Below are positions 33,864-41,544 of a DNA stretch of 64,000 bases, piece by piece; positions within the stretch are counted from its first letter, which is position 1; every line of letters begins with the position of its first letter. This DNA is from Clostridium chauvoei (lineage in GTDB: Bacteria; Bacillota; Clostridia; Clostridiales; Clostridiaceae). Location of the stretch: positions 2,552,660-2,616,659 of the forward strand of contig NZ_CP018624.1 of NCBI RefSeq assembly GCF_002327185.1, given 5' to 3'. The translations under genes were made by a program, and so were the position numbers. The notes below the pieces were generated by a model, which saw only the letters and a list, made by a program, of their open reading frames with translations, did no database searches and was not told the DNA's origin.

Positions 33864-35060
33864 TTATCTAATTATCTTTCTAGTAACTGCTCCAATACCT
33901 ATCCCCATCATAGCAACACCAACTAACATTTCTACATTAGTAACCATATAACTACTTGCTGTGGGTTGAGCTGTATTAAACCCAACTCCTGCAAACATTC
34001 CCACGCTTAAATTAATTGCTTCATTGAAGTACTCTTTTAGTTCTGCTAAATTAAAATTATTAAATATCGTATAGTAGTTAACTAACTGCCCATTTATATC
34101 AATCCCAAATCCTAAATATAAAACTGAAAAAATTAATATTATGATTATAGATGAATATACTGCATATATAGGTCTTTCTCCATATCCACAAGTTGACCAA
34201 GTTAAAAATGAAACTATTCTAGGCATAGGTTTTAAAACTTTAGCTTTAGTTTTTTGTGCTAAATAATAATACTCCCCAAAATTATTGTTTAATTGATTTC
34301 CTTTGAATTTATTAGCCAAAGTTTCATAAACCATATAAATCCCTTCATATTCAGACCTAGTTTTACTTCTTAATTTTATTTTATCTACAAATGTCTTTTC
34401 ATCCATTTTACTTATGTATTTATCTCTAAATTCTAAGTCTTGTATGTATGTATTTAATATCTTAGCTCCACTTAAATCAGTATCAGCTATTATAGTTAAA
34501 TTTAATTCTGAATTTTTAATTATTACGCTTGTCATATCTGTTAAATTGAAATTTGAATTTTGAATACTACAATTCTCAAACACAGCATAATTCAATAAGC
34601 AATTAAGAAACTTTCCATATATATTGCATCCTTTAAAAATACATGAAAAATTATCATTTTTATTTAAAGAAGGAATTGCATCACTTTCTTCCTTAAATAA
34701 TATACAATTTTCAAAAGCTACTCCTCCACTACCAAAGTCGCAATTTATAAAATAGCATCCTATAAATTTACAATCTTTAAACTTCATGTTGTTAAACTTA
34801 CAGTTTTGAAAAGTACTACAAATAATATCTTTATTTGAAACCTCCTCAAAGTTTTCTTCACCCTTTATCCTATGTTCCCCAAATATACGGCCATTAAAAT
34901 CCTTATAACTATATTCTTTATCTGGCATATAATCTTTAGATATATTTTTAGTTTCTCTTAATTTCTTAAATAGCTTTCCATTATTTTTAAGTCTATTATG
35001 GAATTGATTTTTTGCTTTGGAATTTTCTTCTTTAAAGTTTATGTACGCCAAATCTTTCAC
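33864..35060 (-). CDS. Pentapeptide-repeat protein with a C-terminal ion-channel-like domain
   Basis: The 398-residue protein joins three parts. Residues about 70-195 contain pentapeptide-type repeats (CTFQNCKFNNMKFKDCKF, GCYFINCDF, YAVFENCSIQNSNFNLTDM), predicted to form a right-handed beta helix. After a charged linker, two membrane helices follow (YAVYSSIIIILIFSVLYLGF and MLVGVAMMGIGIGAV), with FAGVGFNTAQPT between them, resembling a pore helix and filter of two-helix potassium-type channels. It may be a channel whose gating depends on the soluble repeat domain. I know of membrane-associated pentapeptide channels in bacteria but no function for this one. Confidence 0.8.
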   Translation of the reverse strand: MKDLAYINFKEENSKAKNQFHNRLKNNGKLFKKLRETKNISKDYMPDKEYSYKDFNGRIFGEHRIKGEENFEEVSNKDIICSTFQNCKFNNMKFKDCKFIGCYFINCDFGSGGVAFENCILFKEESDAIPSLNKNDNFSCIFKGCNIYGKFLNCLLNYAVFENCSIQNSNFNLTDMTSVIIKNSELNLTIIADTDLSGAKILNTYIQDLEFRDKYISKMDEKTFVDKIKLRSKTRSEYEGIYMVYETLANKFKGNQLNNNFGEYYYLAQKTKAKVLKPMPRIVSFLTWSTCGYGERPIYAVYSSIIIILIFSVLYLGFGIDINGQLVNYYTIFNNFNLAELKEYFNEAINLSVGMFAGVGFNTAQPTASSYMVTNVEMLVGVAMMGIGIGAVTRKIIR

Positions 35061-35176
35061 CTCTTGTATCTACTAATAATTTTTAGTATTCCACAATGAT
35101 GTACTTTTATTATTTTATTTAAAATAAGTTATTTGAATTTGCCTCTAATTATTAATTTTAATATTATAAATTATAA

Positions 35177-35207
35177 AAACCCTCTATTTTTTTAACAGAG
35201 GGTTTTT
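35177..35207 (-). terminator. Terminator after thiY
   Basis: AAAACCCTCT (35177-35186) and AGAGGGTTTT (35198-35207) form a 10-bp stem with an 11-base loop, just after the thiY stop on the minus strand. Confidence 0.85.
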
Positions 35208-35225
35208 TCAATATGTTAAAATATA

Positions 35226-36242
35226 TTATTCAGCCTTAATATTTACAAACACATCATCTGCTGATGGTTTCTTCTTTATAAAGCCTTTATTGTAAAGCCA
35301 TTCTATATTTTCTTCCCAAACTTTTGAATCTTGTGAAAGGAAATTAGCATTTTCTGTTTCCATCTTAGGTAATAAAATATCCATACTTTGTTTTTCAACT
35401 GCTTCTGTTAATGGGAAGCTATCTGCTTGTTGATGATCTAATAGTAATTTTAGTGAAGCTTGTGGATCATTTTTCATATCTTCAAAACCTTTTTTAGATG
35501 CTCTCATAAACTTTTCTACAACTTCTGGTTTTTCTTCTATTGTTTTGTTATTAGCTACAAATACTAATTCATATGCATTTGGAACACCATAATCTGATGG
35601 ATAGAAATAATTAACATCTAACCCTTTGTCTATCATTACTGGTACTTCGTGATTTACCATTCCACCTGTAGTTGCGTTAACCTTCTTAGTTGCCATTGAT
35701 GAAATTATATCAAATCCTATATCTACTAAGTTAATTGAATCTGGATTACCATTGTCATTTTTAACCATATCTTTAACTATAGCTTCTGTTAATGGATCAC
35801 CTGAATAACCTATAGTTTTATTCGTAAAGTTCTTTGGTCTAGTTATATTTTCTTCTTTAAGTGATATAACAACATTTAAACCTGATTGAACTATTGCTCC
35901 AACTGATTTTACTGGTATATTTTCATTTGCTATTGCATTTATTAAATGCTGTGGATAATATATTCCAAAAGTAGCTTGACCTGCTCCTGTTAATGATAGT
36001 GGATCTGATGAGTTAGCAGGAAATTTAACATTAACCTTTAATCCTTCTTTTTCATAATATCCCTTTTCAATTGCATTATATATAAAACTGTGTACTGCAT
36101 TTGGATACCAATCTAAAACTAAATCTACTTCCTCTAACTCTTTAGAGTCAGTACTTACCTTTCTATTTGTTCCACATGATATAAGTGTTAAAGTTAAACA
36201 TAAAATAAGTACTAATGATGATATTTTCTTTAAGTTTTTCAT
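35226..36242 (-). CDS. thiY: Thiamine-precursor ABC transporter, substrate-binding lipoprotein
   Basis: The 338-residue protein has a lipoprotein signal (SLVLILCLTLTLISC, lipobox cysteine near residue 23) and an NMT1/THI5-type binding domain: VDLVLDWYPNAVHSFIYNAIEKGYYEKEGL (pieces DLVLDWYPNAVH, GYYEKEGL), TFGIYYPQHL, GAIVQSGLN. Such proteins in TPP-riboswitch operons bind the thiamine pyrimidine HMP or a formylated derivative. The gene overlaps thiX by one base (TAATG) and has GGAGG upstream. Symbol is by context and family; substrate is inferred. Confidence 0.85.
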   Translation of the reverse strand: MKNLKKISSLVLILCLTLTLISCGTNRKVSTDSKELEEVDLVLDWYPNAVHSFIYNAIEKGYYEKEGLKVNVKFPANSSDPLSLTGAGQATFGIYYPQHLINAIANENIPVKSVGAIVQSGLNVVISLKEENITRPKNFTNKTIGYSGDPLTEAIVKDMVKNDNGNPDSINLVDIGFDIISSMATKKVNATTGGMVNHEVPVMIDKGLDVNYFYPSDYGVPNAYELVFVANNKTIEEKPEVVEKFMRASKKGFEDMKNDPQASLKLLLDHQQADSFPLTEAVEKQSMDILLPKMETENANFLSQDSKVWEENIEWLYNKGFIKKKPSADDVFVNIKAE

Positions 36243-36985
36243 TATAATTCACTCCTCCATTTAATTATCTTCTTTTCTAATATGTTTACTATTGCTACTA
36301 AAATTATTGCTAGCAATGAAAGTATTACTATTGGTGCAAAAACTCCTGCTCCATTAAGTTGAGTCATCATTCTTTTACTAAAATAACCAAGTCCAGCTTG
36401 AGCCCCCAGCCATTCTCCAATAGCTGCTCCAATTAAACTAATAGGTACTGCCATCTTTAAAGCTGAGAAAAAATGTGGCATAGCTGTTGGTATCTTTAAT
36501 TTTAAAAATATATCTTTTTTAGAGGCTCCATAAGTTACTAAAAGTTCTTCCATTTCTCTTTTAGTTGACTTGAAACCATCATAAACATTAACTGTGATTG
36601 GGAAAAATGTAATTAATACTGTAACTACAACCTTGCTTGAAATTCCATATCCAAACCATAATACAAATAATGGAGCTAAAGCTGTAATTGGTATAGTTTG
36701 AGTAACTACAACTAAGGGATATAAAGCTCTTTCTATAGCTTCATTTAAATCCATAATTATAGCTAGTCCAACACCTAATATTATTGCAATAGCTAAACCT
36801 ATTATTGTGACTGTAACTGTTGCTTTTAAATGTACTGTAAAAAGAACATCTCTAAGTTTCCAAATTTCCTCTACTATTTTTGTTGGGGACGGTAATATAT
36901 ACATGGCATTTATGTGTCTAGCTACACCTTCCCATAATAGTAATAATATTGCTGCTATTATTATTGATGGTGCATATTTTTTCAT
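36242..36985 (-). CDS. thiX: Thiamine-precursor ABC transporter, permease
   Basis: The 247-residue permease has about six membrane helices of the SsuC/TauC/ThiX type: WEGVARHINAMYILPSPTKIVEEIW, TQTIPITALAPLFVLWFGYG, and the EAA loop ELLVTYGASKKDIFLKLKIPTAMPHFFSALKMAVP (pieces TYGASKKDIFLKL, MPHFFSAL). GGAAGAAGG lies before the ATG. Before the insertion sequence arrived, this ATG overlapped the thiZ stop by four bases (ATGA); it is now 1.77 kb away from thiZ. Confidence 0.9.
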   Translation of the reverse strand: MKKYAPSIIIAAILLLLWEGVARHINAMYILPSPTKIVEEIWKLRDVLFTVHLKATVTVTIIGLAIAIILGVGLAIIMDLNEAIERALYPLVVVTQTIPITALAPLFVLWFGYGISSKVVVTVLITFFPITVNVYDGFKSTKREMEELLVTYGASKKDIFLKLKIPTAMPHFFSALKMAVPISLIGAAIGEWLGAQAGLGYFSKRMMTQLNGAGVFAPIVILSLLAIILVAIVNILEKKIIKWRSEL

Positions 36986-36998
36986 ATTTTCACCTTCT

Positions 36999-37008
36999 TC
37001 CTTAATTC
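36999..37008. repeat. Left copy of 10-bp target duplication
   Basis: TCCTTAATTC here matches the copy at 38762-38771 exactly and flanks the insertion sequence. Two bases (GT) lie between this copy and the terminal repeat. Confidence 0.85.
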
Positions 37009-37010
37009 GT

Positions 37011-38761
37011 TAGTGTAAAGTTTTTTACACTACTTTTCTTTTTAAATCTTTATATATCAAGGTTTCGCCAGTTTTTTTGTATAAAAAAATAACGACCCCC
37101 TAATTTCATGTTAAAATTGAATCTCTAACCAAACAAAATCACACATGAAAGGATGTCGTTATTATGGATTCAATTATAACTTATTTAATTACTTATAATC
37201 AATATTTAATTGCCATTATCGGTCAATTACTTTTATTCATCTCAAAACATATTCCACTTAACCAGATGATATTTGATGATTCTAATAGTCCAGAATACCA
37301 AAAATTCAAAGTAGATAAGCTACCCACAATTATTAGATTTGAAAAGGTAGACTATATATTACTTTTAGCTTATTACAAACATAAATATAACAAGACCGTA
37401 AAACCCGTCCAAAGACGGAACGGGAAGTCTATCCCTAAAAAAACTAAATGTCCTAAGTGTGGTGCACCACATGAATATATATACGATAACAATGGCAGTA
37501 AAGGACAGTTTCAATGTAAAGTTTGTGGTCTTACATTTAAAGAAACTAATCACACAACTAAACCAATAGTATTTATATGTCCTTATTGCGGTGCTACGCT
37601 TACGGAACAAAAGCAACGCAAGCACTTTAAAATACATAAATGCAATAATTCTAAATGCTTATACTATCAAAGAAATCTTAAGAATCTTCCAAAGAATATT
37701 GATCCTTGTGATAAATACAAGTATAAGCTTCATTACATATATCGTGAATTTAATATTAACTTCTTTAAAATGGATCTATATCCAATATCAAAACATGCTA
37801 CCGGATTTAGTTTTAAGAAGTTTAGCCCGCATATAATGGGACTATGCTTGACTTATCACGTTAATTGTAAAATGTCTACAAGACAAACAGCTCATGTTTT
37901 AAAAGAAGTTCATGGAATAAAAATTTCACATAGAACTGTTGCTAATTATGCTCTAACAGCAGCTGCTGTTATTAAGCCGTTTGTTGATACCTTTGATTAC
38001 AAACCCTCTAAAATACTTTCTGCCGATGAAACTTATATAAAAGTAAAAGGCATTAAGCATTATGTCTGGATTGTAATGGATGCTTGTAAAAGGTCTATTC
38101 TAGGTTATCAAGTATCTGATACAAGAGATACTGGCCCTTGTATACTAGCAATGCGTATGGCTTTTGATAAGTTTAAAGACTTCCCTGGAAAAGCTTTAAA
38201 CTTCGTTGCCGATGGTTACAGTTCATATCCGTTAGCGAAGCAACAATTTGAATTAGAAAAAAATAAAGAATTTAATCTAACTCAAGTTATCGGACTTACT
38301 AACGATGATCCAGTATCTGAAGAATTTCGTTGGGTTAAGCAAGTTGTAGAGCGTTTAAACCGTACCTTTAAATCTTCCTACAGGGGTACCTGTGGTTATG
38401 GAAGTGATGAAGGTGCTCTTTATGGCTTCTCCCTTTGGGTTGCTTATTACAACTTCTTACGCCCGCATCCTTACAATTACTGGCGTCCTTTAAACGAATT
38501 AAAGCAACTAGATGGTATTGACAATATGTCTGCAAAGTGGCAAATTCTTATCAGTCTCGGTCAACAAACCATATTACATATGCAAGAATCACAAACTTCT
38601 TGATAAATCATAAAATCAAATATTGATTAAGTTTTTGCCTCCGTTACCGAAGGTCTTTTTAGCATATTCAATTTTAAAATTTTCTTAGATATTATAAAGA
38701 TATTTTTAACTATTATTCCAAATTAGCCATAAGCTATTTTTTCATACGAAACTTTACACTA
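37011..38761 (+). mobile_element. Insertion sequence of 1751 bp inside the thi operon
   Basis: Left end TAGTGTAAAGTTT (37011-37023) and right end AAACTTTACACTA (38749-38761) are perfect 13-bp inverted repeats, flanked by the 10-bp repeat TCCTTAATTC. A second, weaker matching pair further in is ATCTTTATATATC (about 37047) and its counterpart near 38692. The left terminus also forms a 9-bp palindrome (37011-37019 with 37024-37032). Removing the element and one copy of the repeat joins thiZ and thiX perfectly, which proves the boundaries within a couple of bases. The IS carries one transposase gene, opposite to the thi genes. Confidence 0.9.
37164..38603 (+). CDS. DDE transposase with double zinc-ribbon N-terminus
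   Basis: The 479-residue enzyme opens with a hydrophobic segment (YLITYNQYLIAIIGQLLLFI), then two zinc-binding stretches: CPKCGAPHEY with CKVCG, and CPYCGATL with CNNSKC, then a DDE catalytic domain. The catalytic residues are likely the Asp in LSADETYIKVKG, the Asp in NFVADGYSSYPLA and the Glu in KQVVERLNRTFKSSYRG. The catalytic core resembles the IS6-like rve fold, but the element differs from IS6 in its length and 10-bp duplication; I do not name a family. ATGAAAGGATG lies just before the start. The frame is intact. Confidence 0.88.
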   Translation: MDSIITYLITYNQYLIAIIGQLLLFISKHIPLNQMIFDDSNSPEYQKFKVDKLPTIIRFEKVDYILLLAYYKHKYNKTVKPVQRRNGKSIPKKTKCPKCGAPHEYIYDNNGSKGQFQCKVCGLTFKETNHTTKPIVFICPYCGATLTEQKQRKHFKIHKCNNSKCLYYQRNLKNLPKNIDPCDKYKYKLHYIYREFNINFFKMDLYPISKHATGFSFKKFSPHIMGLCLTYHVNCKMSTRQTAHVLKEVHGIKISHRTVANYALTAAAVIKPFVDTFDYKPSKILSADETYIKVKGIKHYVWIVMDACKRSILGYQVSDTRDTGPCILAMRMAFDKFKDFPGKALNFVADGYSSYPLAKQQFELEKNKEFNLTQVIGLTNDDPVSEEFRWVKQVVERLNRTFKSSYRGTCGYGSDEGALYGFSLWVAYYNFLRPHPYNYWRPLNELKQLDGIDNMSAKWQILISLGQQTILHMQESQTS

Positions 38762-39497
38762 TCCTTAATTCATCTATAAGACTATCTTTTAACGTTAAAA
38801 GTTCTTCTGTTTCTAACATCCTCCTATTTCTAGGATATTTAAGGGGAATTTCTATTTCTTTTAACTCTGTTATAGGATTTTTATTAACAACAAATATCTT
38901 ATTAGATAAAAACATAGCTTCTTCTACGTCATGAGTTATAAATAGAATAGTTTTATTGTATTTACTCCATTGATCTAATAACCATTCCTGAAGTGCTAGC
39001 CTTGTTATAGCATCTAAAGCACTAAAAGGTTCATCTAAAAGTAATACCTCTGAACCTGTCAACAAAGTTCTTATAAATGAAATTCTCTGTTTCATTCCTC
39101 CTGATAAATCCTTTGGATACTTGTCCTTATATTCATAAAGAGAAAATCTACCTAATAACTCTTCAGCTTGTTTCTTAGCCTCATTCTTAGAAACACCTTG
39201 TATCTCTAATGGTAAGCAAGTATTTTCTAAAATTGTCCTCCAAGGAAGAAGTAAATCCTTCTGGGGCATATACCCTATAGGAGCTTTTAATTCTCTTATA
39301 TCTTTATCTCCAATATAAATAGTTCCACTAGATTGTTTCTCTAATGATGCTATTAGTCTAAAAATAGTACTTTTACCACATCCGCTAGCCCCTATAATAC
39401 TTACAAAATCACCCTTATTTATGTTGAATGATAACTTGCTTATTATATTTTCATTGCTATTTTGATAGTTAAAAGTTATTTCATCAAAGTTTAGCAT
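38754..39497 (-). CDS. thiZ: Thiamine-precursor ABC transporter, ATP-binding protein (C-terminus altered by IS)
   Basis: The 247-residue ATPase shows Walker A GASGCGKST near residue 36, a Q-loop in GYMPQKDLLLPW, signature LSGGMKQR, and VLLLDEPFSALD. Its last codons read GAT GAA TTA AGG ATA GTG TAA: the final IV and the stop come from the insertion sequence. Rejoining the flanks gives GAATTAAGGAAGAAGGTGAA, so the original protein ended DELRKKVKI with a TGA overlapping the thiX ATG. The change of five C-terminal residues is probably harmless to the ATPase. A TPP riboswitch controls it from upstream. Confidence 0.9.
   Translation of the reverse strand: MLNFDEITFNYQNSNENIISKLSFNINKGDFVSIIGASGCGKSTIFRLIASLEKQSSGTIYIGDKDIRELKAPIGYMPQKDLLLPWRTILENTCLPLEIQGVSKNEAKKQAEELLGRFSLYEYKDKYPKDLSGGMKQRISFIRTLLTGSEVLLLDEPFSALDAITRLALQEWLLDQWSKYNKTILFITHDVEEAMFLSNKIFVVNKNPITELKEIEIPLKYPRNRRMLETEELLTLKDSLIDELRIV
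38762..38771. repeat. Right copy of 10-bp target duplication
   Basis: TCCTTAATTC, identical to 36999-37008, directly adjacent to the right terminal repeat of the insertion sequence and inside the thiZ coding end. Confidence 0.85.
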
Positions 39498-39538
39498 AGT
39501 AATTTATCTCTCCTTACTATTTAATTTAAAAATAAAAA

Positions 39539-39700
39539 AACCACTTTCTAATGAAAGTGGTTTATTATATCCTATGAAAAATTTTTATAATTATAATAAT
39601 TTTAAATAAAGTATAAACTTGTAACACCACTTCCCTACGCTAGCATTAACTAGATCAGGTTATAAGGGTAATTCTCAGCTTTCGCACCCCTAGTAGCATA
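39539..39700 (-). promoter_or_regulatory. TPP riboswitch with terminator upstream of thiZ
   Basis: On the minus strand from about 39692 the THI-box elements read AGGGGTGCG, AGCTGAGAATTACCC, ACCTGATCTAGTTAATGCT and AGCGTAGGGAAGTGG, ending near 39625. The strong terminator follows: AACCACTTTC/GAAAGTGGTT (39539-39548 and 39553-39562), loop of 4, then seven T. TPP binding should cause termination. The riboswitch identifies the split ABC operon as a thiamine or thiamine-precursor importer. Confidence 0.96.
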
Positions 39701-39784
39701 TTATTCGCTTTTTTCGATTACTATTATAACACAAATATTCTAAAAATATCATATTTTTAATTTATACTATAAAATTTATATAGA

Positions 39785-40546
39785 TTATGGTCTCATTCCT
39801 GATCCACCTTGAACTGATATAGTTTCTCCTGTAATATAGCTTGAATCATCACTTGCTAAAAATACACACACTCTTCCTATATCTTCAGTTGCATCTCCAA
39901 ATCTTCCTAATGGAATGCTTTTAATATTTTCAGCATACATTTCTGGATATTGTTGCTTCCACTTCTCTAGTCCTGGAGTCATTGCTAATGGACATACTAC
40001 ATTTACATTTATTCCATGTTCTCCCCACTCTGTTGCTGCAACTCTAGATAATCCTCTAATACCTTCTTTTGCAGCTGCATATGAAGCTTGACCTGGTCTT
40101 CCTGATATTCCTGCTCCTGATGCAAAATTTATTACTTTTCCAATAGATTTCTTTAAATAAGGAAAAGAATATTTCATATAATTAAAGGTTGCATATAAAC
40201 CTGAATTAATAGCTAGATCAAAATCTTCTTTGCTATGATCTACTAATAATACTCCTGACTTTGAAACTTGAGCATTATTAACTAATATATCTAATTGTCC
40301 ATAATTTTTTATAGTTTCTTCTATAACATTTTTTACAGCATCTTCATTTGCACCATCTGCAACTACAGGTAAAACCTTTATTCCATACTCTTTTTCTAAA
40401 TCTATTTTTGCCTTTTCTAAAGTAGATAAAGTTCTTCCTGTTATAACTAAATTTGCTCCTTCTCTAGCAAAAGCTGAAGCTACACCATATCCTATTCCTT
40501 TACCACCACCAGTTACAATAGCTACTTTATTTTCTAATTTACTCAT
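39785..40546 (-). CDS. Short-chain dehydrogenase/reductase next to an OpuC-type transporter
   Basis: The 253-residue SDR has TGGGKGIG near residue 12, GRT after strand 2, NNAQ where most relatives have NNAG, catalytic serine in NFASGAGISG, and YAAAK. The C-terminal ITGETISVQGG is typical of the FabG-like group. Substrate is unknown; position after the osmolyte-type transporter genes (18 bases from opuCA) suggests work on an imported compound, for example a quaternary amine or alcohol. It could also be an unrelated reductase. GGAGG lies before the ATG. Confidence 0.85.
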   Translation of the reverse strand: MSKLENKVAIVTGGGKGIGYGVASAFAREGANLVITGRTLSTLEKAKIDLEKEYGIKVLPVVADGANEDAVKNVIEETIKNYGQLDILVNNAQVSKSGVLLVDHSKEDFDLAINSGLYATFNYMKYSFPYLKKSIGKVINFASGAGISGRPGQASYAAAKEGIRGLSRVAATEWGEHGINVNVVCPLAMTPGLEKWKQQYPEMYAENIKSIPLGRFGDATEDIGRVCVFLASDDSSYITGETISVQGGSGMRP

Positions 40547-40564
40547 TATTATTTCCTCCTTTAA

Positions 40565-41527
40565 TTATTTATAAATATCTCTTATAGAAAATTGGCCAAT
40601 TAGTACATCTTCACTATTTTTCACTAAAGCTTTACCTAGCTTATTTTCAAAAAGGGTTCTCATTGCTTCCATTAAAGAATCCTCCTCTTTTAGTATTGGT
40701 AATTTTTTATTTTTATATAATTTTTCATAATATAATTTTTTATCATTATTCAAAGGTTGTACCACTTCTGATACCTTAGTTAGACTTAAATAAGATGAAA
40801 AATTCTTTACCCCAAATAGTTCTTTAACAAATTCATTATCAACATTAAACACCATATCTTTAGCTGTACCTTGAAGAATTATCTTCCCTTTGTCCAAAAT
40901 AACTACCTTAGTTCCAAGGCTTAAAGCTTCCTCTATGTCATGAGTTACAAATATTATAGTTTTCTTCAATTCACGATGAATTTTTTTAATCTCTTCCTGT
41001 AGACTTTTTCTTGTTATTTCATCTACAGCTCCAAAAGGCTCATCCATAAGAATAATATCTGGATTAGAAGCAAGAGCTCTAGCTACACCAATTCTTTGTT
41101 TTTGCCCTCCACTTAATTCTCTTGGATATTTTTTTAGATACTCTTCATCAATTCCTACTATATTAATTAACTCTCGAACTCTTTTATCTACTTCTTCTTT
41201 AGGTATCTTTTTCATATTTAATACATACCCTATATTATCTTCTATTGTCATATGTGGAAAAAGCCCTGCTTGTTGAATTACATAACCTATATTTCTTCTA
41301 AGTTCTATAATATCCCAATTATTTATTTCCTTTCCTTCAATGACTACATTCCCTTTATCAGCTTTTATAATTCCATTAATTAATTTAAGTAAAGTAGTCT
41401 TACCACAGCCTGATTTTCCTAATAAAGTAACAAACTCCCCACTATTTATAGTAAAATTCAAATTATCTATTACTATATTTCCTTTTTCATATGACTTCTC
41501 TATATTTTCAAACCTTATAACTTCCAT
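40565..41527 (-). CDS. OpuC-type ABC transporter ATP-binding protein
   Basis: The 320-residue protein has Walker A GKSGCGKTT near residue 36, LSGGQKQR, and IILMDEPFGAVDEITR, all typical for betaine/carnitine/choline (OpuCA/ProV) ATPases. The C-terminal part (about 245-320) carries a partial CBS-type region ending EDVLIGQFSIRDIYK, weaker than the full tandem CBS of OpuCA. AAAGGTGGC lies before the ATG. It pairs with the permease/binding-protein fusion that precedes it on the minus strand by 17 bases. Confidence 0.88.
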   Translation of the reverse strand: MEVIRFENIEKSYEKGNIVIDNLNFTINSGEFVTLLGKSGCGKTTLLKLINGIIKADKGNVVIEGKEINNWDIIELRRNIGYVIQQAGLFPHMTIEDNIGYVLNMKKIPKEEVDKRVRELINIVGIDEEYLKKYPRELSGGQKQRIGVARALASNPDIILMDEPFGAVDEITRKSLQEEIKKIHRELKKTIIFVTHDIEEALSLGTKVVILDKGKIILQGTAKDMVFNVDNEFVKELFGVKNFSSYLSLTKVSEVVQPLNNDKKLYYEKLYKNKKLPILKEEDSLMEAMRTLFENKLGKALVKNSEDVLIGQFSIRDIYK

Positions 41528-41544
41528 ATAAACGCCACCTTTAA

